DNA of 64,000 nucleotides from Ga0074130 sp035565355 (GTDB taxonomy: Bacteria; Pseudomonadota; Gammaproteobacteria; Burkholderiales; Rhodocyclaceae). The notes under the pieces are model-generated. The model was not told the DNA's origin, ran no database searches, and saw nothing but the letters and a program-made list of their open reading frames with translations. The translations under genes and the position numbers were made by a program. Location: assembly GCA_035565355.1 (NCBI GenBank), contig DATMSM010000044.1, positions 8,387 through 72,386 on the forward strand, in the 5' to 3' direction. Positions 18,699 to 26,625 of this stretch are shown piece by piece (within the stretch, counting starts at the first letter, position 1; every line of letters begins with the position of its first letter).

Positions 18699-18714
18699 TG
18701 GCATGCTCCTTGCT
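18699..18714 (+). promoter_or_regulatory. Sigma-54 promoter of the pilin locus
   Basis: TGGCAT-N5-TTGCT matches the RpoN consensus TGGCAC-N5-TTGCW with one mismatch and has the exact GG-N10-GC spacing (GG 18700-18701, GC 18712-18713). Transcription would start near 18725 and leave a leader of about 115 bases before the pilin ATG. PilA genes of Pseudomonas, Myxococcus and Geobacter also use sigma-54. Confidence 0.65.
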
Positions 18715-18838
18715 GCATGTTGCTATAGCACAACCGCACTCAAGGGCATGGGAAGTCCAACCTGGAGCCAAGCGGTTTGCCGACAAGCTGGATGCGGATC
18801 CGCTTTTCCGACAAAACTCTTACTCTACGGAGACTTTT

Positions 18839-19021
18839 ATGGCCAAAAAAACCCAGCGGGGTTTTACTCTGATTGAGCTGATGATCGTAGTTGCCATCAT
18901 CGGCATCCTGGCTGCGATTGCCATCCCGCAATTCAGCGAATACACCAGGAAGGGCGAGAACAAGGCGGCTCAGTCCGACACTCGCAACATCCTGACGCAA
19001 GCCATCGCCAACAGCCAATAA
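18839..19021 (+). CDS. Short type IV prepilin, Geobacter PilA-N-like
   Basis: 60 residues from ATG 18839 with a GGAG ribosome-binding site six bases upstream. Leader MAKKTQRG, then the prepilin peptidase site G|FTLIE with the assembly-essential Glu5 and the hydrophobic helix running to AIPQF. The mature 52 residues stop where the globular head of an ordinary pilin would begin, as in Geobacter PilA-N, which it resembles closely (SDxRN motif after the helix). Only three aromatic residues remain (positions 1, 24 and 27 of the mature chain). The stop is clean and a new gene with its own ribosome-binding site follows 17 bases later, so this is not a frameshifted long pilin. Confidence 0.9.
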   Translation: MAKKTQRGFTLIELMIVVAIIGILAAIAIPQFSEYTRKGENKAAQSDTRNILTQAIANSQ

Positions 19022-19038
19022 TTCCAGGAGACTCCAAT

Positions 19039-19386
19039 ATGAATCCGAATAGCAAAAAAGCGCTGGAAGCCATCCTCGTCGGCGGCGTACTGGTTGTATC
19101 CCTGAACGCGAGCGCTCAAACCGGCGCCTGCACCGGTGGTACCGGCGTGGGGATTCCGAGTGACCCAACCGCCTTCGTGAAGACCTCCTTCGTGCCGAAG
19201 TGCTCGGCCAATGTGAACGCCGTGTATCTGGACTCCGGCGCTGCCTTCAGTGTCGCGGGTTATTCCGCCAAGGGCAACCAAAGCTATGGTGGTTCCAGCG
19301 AAGGTGGCAGCGTCAGCATGTGCACCACCTTTGGTGTCGGCGCCGCCCCGACCCTGAGCCCCAGCACGACTTCCGGCTGCTCCTGA
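19039..19386 (+). CDS. Small secreted four-cysteine protein, candidate PilA-C-like partner
   Basis: 115 residues with a CAGGAG site before the ATG. A signal peptide (hydrophobic AILVGGVLVVSL, likely cleavage after ASA, about residue 26) leaves roughly 89 residues rich in Gly, Ser, Thr and Ala. Four cysteines, in TGACTGG, PKCSAN, SMCTTF and SGCS, could form two disulfides. No known domain is recognised. Its place directly after a truncated pilin is that of PilA-C in Geobacter, a separate polypeptide that completes PilA-N. The Ser/Thr content would also suit glycosylation by the enzyme encoded downstream. Both roles are inferred. Confidence 0.72.
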   Translation: MNPNSKKALEAILVGGVLVVSLNASAQTGACTGGTGVGIPSDPTAFVKTSFVPKCSANVNAVYLDSGAAFSVAGYSAKGNQSYGGSSEGGSVSMCTTFGVGAAPTLSPSTTSGCS

Positions 19387-19398
19387 TCCAGCCTTTGG

Positions 19399-19428
19399 AA
19401 AAAGCCGGCTTTGCGCCGGCTTTTTTTT
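19399..19428 (+). terminator. Terminator after the pilin/secreted-protein pair
   Basis: Stem 19399-19409 with 19415-19425, GC-rich core GCCGGC, followed by a run of eight T. It lies 12 bases after the secreted-protein stop and only a few bases before the ABC permease ATG, so it probably lets the pilin pair be expressed far above the downstream genes, as in many pilA operons. Confidence 0.85.
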
Positions 19429-19433
19429 CGCCC

Positions 19434-20252
19434 ATGTCTCTGACTCCTTACACTCAACATATTTCCATCGCATGGAAGCTCGGCGTCCGCAGCCATGCCA
19501 TACGCGCGCTGGTCGCATTCGGCGTGTTTCTTCTTGGCGCTGCGTTTCTCGCTGGAGCATTCTCTTTGCGCCAGCCGCTTATCGTCACCCTGGATGTCGG
19601 CATCAGCGGCATTCGCCTACTGACGGTCTTGCTAACCCTGTTCTGGATGCAGGAAGCCTTCGTACACGACATCGAGCGCCGCACCCTGACCCTGGCCTTC
19701 AGTTTGCCGCTTGATCGCATCACCTACGTACTGGGGCGCTTTATCGGCATCATGCTTTTGATTTCGCTTGCCGTCACCACTTGGGGAGCTGCCCTTGCAA
19801 TTGCCGACCAGTTTGCCAGTTGGGGCTACCCCGGGTCCTCGCGCCCGGCTTTGGGGTTGCGCTACGTCGCCATGCTAATGGGCATCATGCTTGATGCCTG
19901 GGTTATCGGCGCATTCGTCCTCGCCGTCGCCAGTGTCGCACAAACGCCGCTATTGCCTTTTCTGACCGGTGCCGCGTTCGCGGTCTCCGCCCGCAGCATA
20001 GGCGCCGTACTCGATTACCTGAGTTATTCATCCTCCGTGGATGCTGCAACGAAGGCCTATTTCCTAAGCCTCATCGACAAGCTACGCTGGATCCTACCCG
20101 ACCTCGGACTATTGGACTGGCGCGCCGCCACCCTATATGGTCAAGACTTTCCGTGGCCACAGGCGCAGTCAGGGATGGCAATTGCCTTCGGCTACCTTAT
20201 TGTTTTCCTATCCATTGCCGTCTTTGCGTATCGCCGGCGAGAATTTTACTGA
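19434..20252 (+). CDS. ABC-2 type transporter permease
   Basis: 272 residues from ATG 19434, just beyond the T run of the preceding terminator. Six hydrophobic segments (for example ALVAFGVFLLGAAFLAGAF, VLGRFIGIMLLISLAVTTWG, GYLIVFLSIAVFAYRRREFY) and an amphipathic N-terminus fit an ABC-2 permease of the NosY/PilI type. Its likely ATPase is encoded 4 kb downstream in the same cluster. Myxococcus PilH (ATPase) and PilI (permease), encoded next to pilA and required for type IV pili, offer a precedent. Cargo is unknown. The stop overlaps the next start by one base (TGATG). Confidence 0.83.
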   Translation: MSLTPYTQHISIAWKLGVRSHAIRALVAFGVFLLGAAFLAGAFSLRQPLIVTLDVGISGIRLLTVLLTLFWMQEAFVHDIERRTLTLAFSLPLDRITYVLGRFIGIMLLISLAVTTWGAALAIADQFASWGYPGSSRPALGLRYVAMLMGIMLDAWVIGAFVLAVASVAQTPLLPFLTGAAFAVSARSIGAVLDYLSYSSSVDAATKAYFLSLIDKLRWILPDLGLLDWRAATLYGQDFPWPQAQSGMAIAFGYLIVFLSIAVFAYRRREFY

Positions 20253-23200
20253 TGTCCGCTCAAGCGCCAGACTCCATGCTCCCGCTCCTGCAGGCGATCC
20301 AGTCCTGCGTCAATCAGGGACAAGCTGCTGAAGCCATCCGTCTGTGGGAGGAAGCCGGGCGCCCCGAAAACCGGGAAACCCTTTTTCTTACGGCGATTGC
20401 CGTGCAGCAACTGGACGACCTCGCTTTGGCCCGAGCCAAGCTGGAGAAGGCCCTCGCGCTCGACCCGGACTACCCTCCGGCACAACTGCGTCTTGCCCAG
20501 GTTGCGCTGAGCGCATTGGACTACCCCGCGACCATCGCCTGGGCAGACCGCTACCTGAATTACCGGCCGTACAGCCAGGAGGCCATCAGCTGGAAGGTCT
20601 TCGCCATGCAGAAAAACGGCCAGGCGGAAGCTGCGGAGCAGGCCCTGATGGAGTACATCAGGGTTTTTCCCTATTCTCTGGCCACAGCACAATGCAGCAT
20701 CGTGATCGCCAATGAACGCAAGGCCTATGTCTATGCCCTACTCATGGGAGGACGGTTACCGCTAGAGCACTGGCACAGGAGTTACGCTGGACAAACGCTG
20801 GCGGCTTGTTGCTTCCATCTCTCCCATGCGCCGCTGATGCATGCAGTTGTCGATATTGTTTACGCCGATACGGTAGCGGAAGAGGACGCTGAATATGCTG
20901 CACTGATCGGTAATCTGGCGACGCTCGGCGACGCCTATGAAGATGCGGTGCAATGGTACACGCGTGCACGCCAACTCGACCCGCACGCCGAGACAAGCTG
21001 GTTCAACGAGGCCATCAGTCGCTGGGCGACCGGGGACTTTGCCGCAGGAAGCATCGCCTACCGCGAACGCGGCAAGCTGATGAAGCTCATGCGTCTGGAT
21101 GGAATACCGGAATGGCGCGGTGAGAATCTGGAAGGCAAGACACTGCTTGTGCATAGCGAACAAGGCAGCGGAGACGTCATCCAGTTCATCCGCTATATGC
21201 CGTATCTGCGCGAAATCGCAGGCACCGTGCTGTTCAATACCTACCCTGACATTCTTGCACTGCTGCGGACAGACGAAAAAAGTACGGCGGCCCAGGGCCT
21301 GAACGAAAGTCTCCTCGACAAAATCGACTATCAGATCTGGATGATGGACGTGCCAGGCTATCTGAGGCCGAACGGCCTTGCCGACTTCCCGGCGGATACA
21401 CCCTATCTGTTCCCGCCTCAAGAAAGGGTTGCCTCATGGAAGAATCGCCTGGCCCCCTACCAAGGTCTAAAGGTCGGTCTGGTTTGGGCCGGCAACCCCG
21501 AACACGCAAATGATCCCAATCGCTCAGCCAGCCTAGCCGAATGGTCGGCATTGAGTGAACTGCAAGGCGTACACTGGTTTTCCTTGCAAAAAGGCCACGG
21601 AGAGCCAGAAGCGAGTTACCCACCGCCAGGGCTGACGCTGAACAATCTCAGCCCGGAAATTCGCGACTTTTCCGATACCGCAGCCATCCTCGCAAATCTG
21701 GACTTGCTGATCAGCGTAGACACATCGGTGGCCCATTTGGCCGGTGCGTGCGGACGTCCTTGCTGGACCTTATTGCCGAAGCAATGCATCGACTGGCGCT
21801 GGGCCAACCAGCCCGAGATTCCGCACTACTATCCCAGCATGCGTCTGATTCGCCGACAAAAGGAGGACATCGGCTGGGATAGCCTGGTACGGCGCGAGGT
21901 CATCCCCAGGCTCATTGAGCTCGGTGCCACCACGCGTCCAACCCCATCGGAAACATCTCTATCGGCTTATGCGCAGACGCTGGCGCAGGCGCGCACTACG
22001 TTGCAGAACGGGAAGCTGAGCGAAGCGTTAACCCTGTCAGTTCAAGGACTCACGGAGTACCCAGGCGACCCTCGCCTGCAGATGGTTTGCGCCGACGCGC
22101 ACATTCGCATGGGCAACAAGGTGTCTGCCGGAGAATGCGCTGCCGAAGTGCTACGCATCTTCCCGCGCAGTGTCAACGCGCATCGCATCGCTATGCAGTC
22201 GGCCAAAAAGGACAACCTCTTGGGAATGAGTACTCATCTCCAGGCGATGTTGCGTATAGAGCCGGACAACCATGCCATCTGGCAAGACGCTGCACGCTTC
22301 TACATGACCCACCATGCGCCGCTGATCGCCTATCTCGTCATGCGACACCTGGTGTCACTTAACCCCTCGCACTCGCATATCACTACGCTGGCCATTTCTC
22401 TGTTGCGCTTGGGCAATCGAGATGCAGCGGCCTCCTTACTTGCAGACATCGAACCTGCGTCTGGAGACAGCCTTGAGCTCCTCCAAGAGCTCTACTACGC
22501 CTGCGCAACCCTTAATCAACGGGACAAGGCGGACCTATTGCAGTCCGCCATCACAGCCCGAGGGCCGATAGGCTCGGACCTCGGCCTGATGATAGGCTCC
22601 ATGCTTCTGAGGTGGGGAGAGCAAGAGGGCTGGAAGTTCTATAACCTCTGCAATTGGCCCGACCCCGTCGAGACGCCGCTCAACGTCCCGATCTGGAACG
22701 GCGAAGCATTGGATGGCAAGCATCTGTTGATTTATCAGGATCAAGGCTATGGAGACGTCATTCAGTTCTTCCCCCTGATAAACAGATTACCGTCGGCAAG
22801 AAAAATTACGCTCTCGGTGTTCTCCGAGGTGCGTGATCTGCTGAGCGAACAAAGTCTCCCGCGGGGGCTTGAGATCATTACCCACAAAAAGCTGTCGGAA
22901 GACTCGGCGCACTATGACTACAGAATCGGTTTCATGCATTGGGTTGCAGGCCTTGCGCCGGATTTGACCAGGCTGCCCGCCCCCTATCCCTACCTGCGTG
23001 TATCGAGCTCTCCTCGCCTGGAGACATGGGAACAAAAGATGATGGTCGATGCTGGCTTTAAAGTCGGTATCGCATGGGCAGGAAACCCCGCGCACTTCAA
23101 CGACTACAACCGTTCCACGCAACTGGGTGATTGGTTGCCGCTCACTCAGATTTCTGGCATCTCACTGTATAACCTGCAGCGCGACCACGCATCAGATCAG

Positions 23201-23536
23201 GTTTTTGAATATCCGCAGTTCGAATTTCAAAATATCGTGGCGGATTGCAAGACTCTCCGCGACACCGCCGCCGCGATGCGTATGCTTGATCTAGTTGTCA
23301 TCGTAGACACTGGACCGGCCCACCTCGCCGCATCGCTCGGTGTCGAAACCTGGATTCTTCTTCCTAACCTCGGCAACGACTTCCGCTGGATGCAGGAACG
23401 CGATGATTGTCCGTGGTACCCGAGCGTTCGGCTGTTCCGACAGGATATCAACGAGCCCTGGTCTTCCGTGCTGCAGCGTGTTGCTACGGCACTTCATGAA
23501 CGGATGGCGCATCCGGCGAACGTGGTCGCATGCTGA
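20252..23536 (+). CDS. Tandem TPR-glycosyltransferase (GT9-like) protein, duplicated module
   Basis: 1094 residues made of two similar halves. Each has TPR helices (about 1-280 and 570-790) followed by a GT9/heptosyltransferase-like domain (about 285-550 and 800-1075). Paired motifs show the duplication: LLVHSEQGSGDVIQFIRYMP and LLIYQDQGYGDVIQFFPL; KVGLVWAGNPEHANDPNRS and KVGIAWAGNPAHFNDYNRS; ISVDTSVAHLAGACGRPCW and VIVDTGPAHLAASLGVETW. No signal peptide or membrane segment is evident, so it should act in the cytosol. Single-module TPR-GT9 proteins are common; a doubled one is unusual. In this cluster it may glycosylate the pilin, its partner or an exported glycan. Confidence 0.87.
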   Translation: MSAQAPDSMLPLLQAIQSCVNQGQAAEAIRLWEEAGRPENRETLFLTAIAVQQLDDLALARAKLEKALALDPDYPPAQLRLAQVALSALDYPATIAWADRYLNYRPYSQEAISWKVFAMQKNGQAEAAEQALMEYIRVFPYSLATAQCSIVIANERKAYVYALLMGGRLPLEHWHRSYAGQTLAACCFHLSHAPLMHAVVDIVYADTVAEEDAEYAALIGNLATLGDAYEDAVQWYTRARQLDPHAETSWFNEAISRWATGDFAAGSIAYRERGKLMKLMRLDGIPEWRGENLEGKTLLVHSEQGSGDVIQFIRYMPYLREIAGTVLFNTYPDILALLRTDEKSTAAQGLNESLLDKIDYQIWMMDVPGYLRPNGLADFPADTPYLFPPQERVASWKNRLAPYQGLKVGLVWAGNPEHANDPNRSASLAEWSALSELQGVHWFSLQKGHGEPEASYPPPGLTLNNLSPEIRDFSDTAAILANLDLLISVDTSVAHLAGACGRPCWTLLPKQCIDWRWANQPEIPHYYPSMRLIRRQKEDIGWDSLVRREVIPRLIELGATTRPTPSETSLSAYAQTLAQARTTLQNGKLSEALTLSVQGLTEYPGDPRLQMVCADAHIRMGNKVSAGECAAEVLRIFPRSVNAHRIAMQSAKKDNLLGMSTHLQAMLRIEPDNHAIWQDAARFYMTHHAPLIAYLVMRHLVSLNPSHSHITTLAISLLRLGNRDAAASLLADIEPASGDSLELLQELYYACATLNQRDKADLLQSAITARGPIGSDLGLMIGSMLLRWGEQEGWKFYNLCNWPDPVETPLNVPIWNGEALDGKHLLIYQDQGYGDVIQFFPLINRLPSARKITLSVFSEVRDLLSEQSLPRGLEIITHKKLSEDSAHYDYRIGFMHWVAGLAPDLTRLPAPYPYLRVSSSPRLETWEQKMMVDAGFKVGIAWAGNPAHFNDYNRSTQLGDWLPLTQISGISLYNLQRDHASDQVFEYPQFEFQNIVADCKTLRDTAAAMRMLDLVVIVDTGPAHLAASLGVETWILLPNLGNDFRWMQERDDCPWYPSVRLFRQDINEPWSSVLQRVATALHERMAHPANVVAC

Positions 23537-24342
23537 AAATATGGCCCTCTGTCATGCTGGCTGCCGGAATCGGGCTGACGGCACTGGGAAATCATCTGCG
23601 TCCACCACCACGGCCGATGCAGGAAAGCCTCTCGGTCATGATCCCCGTCCCAGTTCAAATTGTGGCGGCATTTGGCGATCGCTATCTGGCGGCCAACATA
23701 GGCACTTGGCGTGCAATCATGGTTGGCACGCATCGGATGTCCAAAGACGAACTGACAGCGCTTTCCCAAGTACAAGACAGTGCATCTTGGCTCAATCCAG
23801 GCCATGAAGACAACTATTACACTGCTGCCGCCATCCTGCCATGGGCTGGCGAACTTGAGGCGACGCAACGTATTCTCAAGCGCGCCACCCAAGCGCGCCC
23901 CCACGATCTGTACCCTTCGTTTTTTCATGGCTTCAACGCACTCTACTTTCTAGGCGATGGACTCACTGCAAGCCAGTCATTGAGGACAGCAGCGGCCCAT
24001 GCTCAGTCAAACGATGAACGCCAGGCATTGTCCGTATTGGCGGCACGCTGGTCCGAGCGAAACAACGCCCCACAGATTGCCATTGGTATCGTTTCGCATA
24101 TGGCAAAGGAAAGCAAAGACCCGGCGCTCAAGGCATATTTGGCACAAAGAGTCGTCAGACTGGAAGGGCTGGTACAGCTACGTGCTGCGGCAACCCGCTA
24201 TCAAGAGCGTTATGGCCGCCCACTGGAAAACCTCGAGCAGTTGGTCAGTGCCGGCATACTTGCCGCCGTGCCTGTTGATCCGCTTGGCGATGGATACGGA
24301 TTGCAGGACAATCAACCCGTACTGTTGTCACCGAAAAACTGA
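23530..24342 (+). CDS. Membrane-anchored helical-repeat protein with a pseudopilin-like tail
   Basis: 270 residues, overlapping the TPR-GT gene by seven bases. An N-terminal hydrophobic segment (about 6-20, VMLAAGIGLTALG) would anchor it. The middle is helical and TPR-like (NPGHEDNYYTAAAILPWAGE, ALSVLAARWSE). The last 50 residues, with YGRPLENLEQLV and VPVDPLGDGYGL, resemble the C-terminal segment of GspG-type pseudopilins and related secretion proteins. I recognise no named family. Position between the transferase and the ABC ATPase suggests an adaptor linking pilin assembly and transport, comparable in place to Myxococcus PilG. This is inference. Confidence 0.7.
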   Translation: MLKIWPSVMLAAGIGLTALGNHLRPPPRPMQESLSVMIPVPVQIVAAFGDRYLAANIGTWRAIMVGTHRMSKDELTALSQVQDSASWLNPGHEDNYYTAAAILPWAGELEATQRILKRATQARPHDLYPSFFHGFNALYFLGDGLTASQSLRTAAAHAQSNDERQALSVLAARWSERNNAPQIAIGIVSHMAKESKDPALKAYLAQRVVRLEGLVQLRAAATRYQERYGRPLENLEQLVSAGILAAVPVDPLGDGYGLQDNQPVLLSPKN

Positions 24343-24347
24343 ACTAT

Positions 24348-25274
24348 ATGCCGGATATTATTTCTGCCAGCAACGTCAGCAAACACTATCGCAAGGGTTT
24401 GCGCCGACACATCTTCAATGCCCTCGAAGATGTGAGCTTTAGCGCTGCCGCCGGCGAGTCAATCGGTTTCATCGGCCACAATGGTGCGGGCAAGAGCACC
24501 ATGATCAGGATCATCATGGGCTTGCAGACACCGACGAGCGGTTCTGTGCTGTTGCAGGGCATGGACCCGCGGGTGCCGGAAAGCCGCCGCGGTGTTGCCT
24601 ACGTTCCGGAGAACCCGCTGCTCTACGACCACCTCAGCCCCAATGAGCTCATCCGACTGACGACACTCAGCCACGGAATCTCACCGAATGAGACCGCAGC
24701 GCGTACGCGGAAGTGGTTAGAAAGACTCAACCTTGCCGAAGTCGCGGACAAGCGCGTACGGCAATTTTCCAAGGGGATGGTGCAGCGTACGACACTCGCC
24801 ATGGCTTTAGCGGTGGAGCCGCGCTTTCTGATTCTCGATGAACCGCTTTCCGGGCTGGACCCGACCGGGCGGCGCGAGGTCGTGGAGATTCTTTCTGAAT
24901 ACCGAAGAAACGGTGGCGGAATGCTGTTCTCGTCTCACGTGCTGACCGACGTGGAAGTGCTCGCCGATCGTTTCCTCTTTATTCACAAAGGTCGCATTCG
25001 CGTCACGGGAACCCCGGGCACCCTACTGCAAGGCCACGAAGACAGTTACGAAGTCATCATCGAAGCGACGGACGAACCGCCCCCGGGATTTTCACAGCTA
25101 TATGGGCTCCAGTACAAACTGGAGCTCGACGCAAATGCGCTTGAGATGAAGTTGTCGGAATTGAGAAACAAGAACGGAGTGCGCCTGATCAACATTCGTT
25201 CCAGAAATACGCTCGAATCGGCCTATTTCAGATTTGTCGCGGAAGCCGAACGATCCGACGCCCGACCATCGTAA
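24348..25274 (+). CDS. ABC transporter ATP-binding protein
   Basis: 308 residues with Walker A GHNGAGKST, a Q-loop region near IMGLQTP, a signature variant QFSKGMVQRTTLAMAL, Walker B FLILDEPLSGLDP and the switch His in LFSSHVLTDVE. A C-terminal extension (about 225-308) is typical of ABC-2 exporter ATPases of the CcmA/NatA/PilH class. It should energise the permease at 19434-20252. It starts five bases after the preceding stop and so belongs to the same operon. Confidence 0.9.
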   Translation: MPDIISASNVSKHYRKGLRRHIFNALEDVSFSAAAGESIGFIGHNGAGKSTMIRIIMGLQTPTSGSVLLQGMDPRVPESRRGVAYVPENPLLYDHLSPNELIRLTTLSHGISPNETAARTRKWLERLNLAEVADKRVRQFSKGMVQRTTLAMALAVEPRFLILDEPLSGLDPTGRREVVEILSEYRRNGGGMLFSSHVLTDVEVLADRFLFIHKGRIRVTGTPGTLLQGHEDSYEVIIEATDEPPPGFSQLYGLQYKLELDANALEMKLSELRNKNGVRLINIRSRNTLESAYFRFVAEAERSDARPS

Positions 25275-25291
25275 TTAGGAAGAGATTCAAC

Positions 25292-26101
25292 ATGGATGGC
25301 TACAATGCTCGCCTGGAAGTCGATATTCCCTATTTACAGCCGCATAGCGCATGCAAGGTCTGTGGAGAACAAGCCAGCCTGTATGGCGTAGTCGACTTTA
25401 CTAAGACCTGCGCGCAAGAACTCAAACTAGCGCCAGTCGGCGTCCCGGTCTACTACTATCAATGCAGCCACTGCCAGTTTTTATTTACGCGGGCATTCGA
25501 CAAGTGGACGGTCGGCGACTTCAATCGCCACATCTATAACAAAAACTACCAGGTATTCGACCCTGATTCCCTGGAAATACGTCCGAGCAGTTTCTACGTT
25601 TTTTTTCAAGAAGTCCTAAGCAAACACCGGGGCCGCATTCGCGGATTGGACTATGGGGGGGGCAACGGTCTATTGTCGCGTTTAATGGTCGATAAGGGCT
25701 ACGACTTCAGCACTTGGGATCCAATGGAGGCGGAACAGACCATTCCCGAAGGTAAATTCAACCTCATCAGCGCCATTGAAGTAGCTGAGCACGTTCCCGA
25801 TCCCCATACGTTCTTTACCGCCATAGACCGTTACTTATCCCAAGATGGGCTCTGCTTTTTCACTACCGCAGTCCAGGATAGCGCCGATATCGAAGACCTG
25901 ATGGCTTGGTGGTACGTAGCTCCCATCAATGGCCATATCAGCTTGTACTCGCATAAAGCCATTGAGCATTTATGTGCCCAATATGGTCTGCGAGGCCATA
26001 TCAGTGGCGGTCGACACTTTCTCTACCGAGAGCCTACACCGCTTCTTGATGAGTTTATAAACACCATACTCTCCCATGAGGAGGCAAGTCACAGCAGCTA
26101 A
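25292..26101 (+). CDS. Class I SAM-dependent methyltransferase with N-terminal Cys-rich segment
   Basis: 269 residues behind an AGGAAGAG ribosome-binding site. The N-terminus has two CxxC pairs (CKVCGEQ and CSHCQFLF) resembling the zinc ribbon of sugar C-methyltransferases. The SAM fold follows: LDYGGGNGLLSRLM (motif I), TWDPMEA, LISAIEVAEHVPDPHTFF and DGLCFFTTAV. HISLYSHKAIEHL is typical of the Methyltransf_23/hypothetical-methyltransferase group. It is the last gene of the pilin-ABC cluster. The substrate is unknown; a sugar or a cluster product is plausible. Confidence 0.82.
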   Translation: MDGYNARLEVDIPYLQPHSACKVCGEQASLYGVVDFTKTCAQELKLAPVGVPVYYYQCSHCQFLFTRAFDKWTVGDFNRHIYNKNYQVFDPDSLEIRPSSFYVFFQEVLSKHRGRIRGLDYGGGNGLLSRLMVDKGYDFSTWDPMEAEQTIPEGKFNLISAIEVAEHVPDPHTFFTAIDRYLSQDGLCFFTTAVQDSADIEDLMAWWYVAPINGHISLYSHKAIEHLCAQYGLRGHISGGRHFLYREPTPLLDEFINTILSHEEASHSS

Positions 26102-26151
26102 GCCTCAGCGGGGAAGCTGATATCAGATGCAACTTCGTCGGGGGTATTCGG

Positions 26152-26598
26152 CTATCTAGCCTTACCTGCCAGCGCCTTCGCCAGCCGGCGGAAATCATGC
26201 TCCGCTTGCCACTCTGCTCGTTCGGGCGTGGCATGCGCGTACGATAGAGCCTCTTCAGGGTTCTGTTTGAGGAAGGCATCCAGAGTTTGGCGCAGAATGC
26301 CATGATGCGGCAGCATCGGTCCCATGAACAACACCAGCTCCTTGCGTTGAATCAGCAAGGTCGGAAAGTTCTCGATATCCCAGTCTTCGACACCCGAGTT
26401 CTCGTCCTCGATATCGACCCACACGAAGCCCACGTCGGGATATCGCGCCTCCATCTCCCGGAAACCGTCCTCATACTCGCGGCAAGTACCGCACCAGGCG
26501 GCACAAAGACAAACGACGAGGAATTCGCGGGCGATTGGGTCCAGGGGGTTCGGGGCGGACATCAGGGCGGTTAGAATTGCGGTTTGGTATTCGATCAT
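26152..26598 (-). CDS. Thioredoxin-like protein
   Basis: 148 residues (or 136 from the ATG at 26562). A redox motif WCGTC sits in FLVVCLCAAWCGTCREY, and the cis-proline loop is NFPTLLIQRKE, both standard for a thioredoxin fold. No signal peptide is seen, so it is probably cytosolic. A C-terminal helical extension rich in Ala, Glu and Arg (about 112-148) goes beyond the usual 105-residue thioredoxin. It is divergent from the aldolase gene with about 27 bases between starts, so promoters overlap. Confidence 0.85.
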   Translation of the reverse strand: MIEYQTAILTALMSAPNPLDPIAREFLVVCLCAAWCGTCREYEDGFREMEARYPDVGFVWVDIEDENSGVEDWDIENFPTLLIQRKELVLFMGPMLPHHGILRQTLDAFLKQNPEEALSYAHATPERAEWQAEHDFRRLAKALAGKAR

Positions 26599-26625
26599 AC
26601 CCGATCACCACTGTATTCTTCAGCC

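Noticed and set aside
18839..19386. Pilin and secreted protein as one pilin gene broken by a frameshift
   Set aside because: The second gene has its own signal peptide, ATG and CAGGAG site, and the first ends cleanly; two separate genes explain it better.
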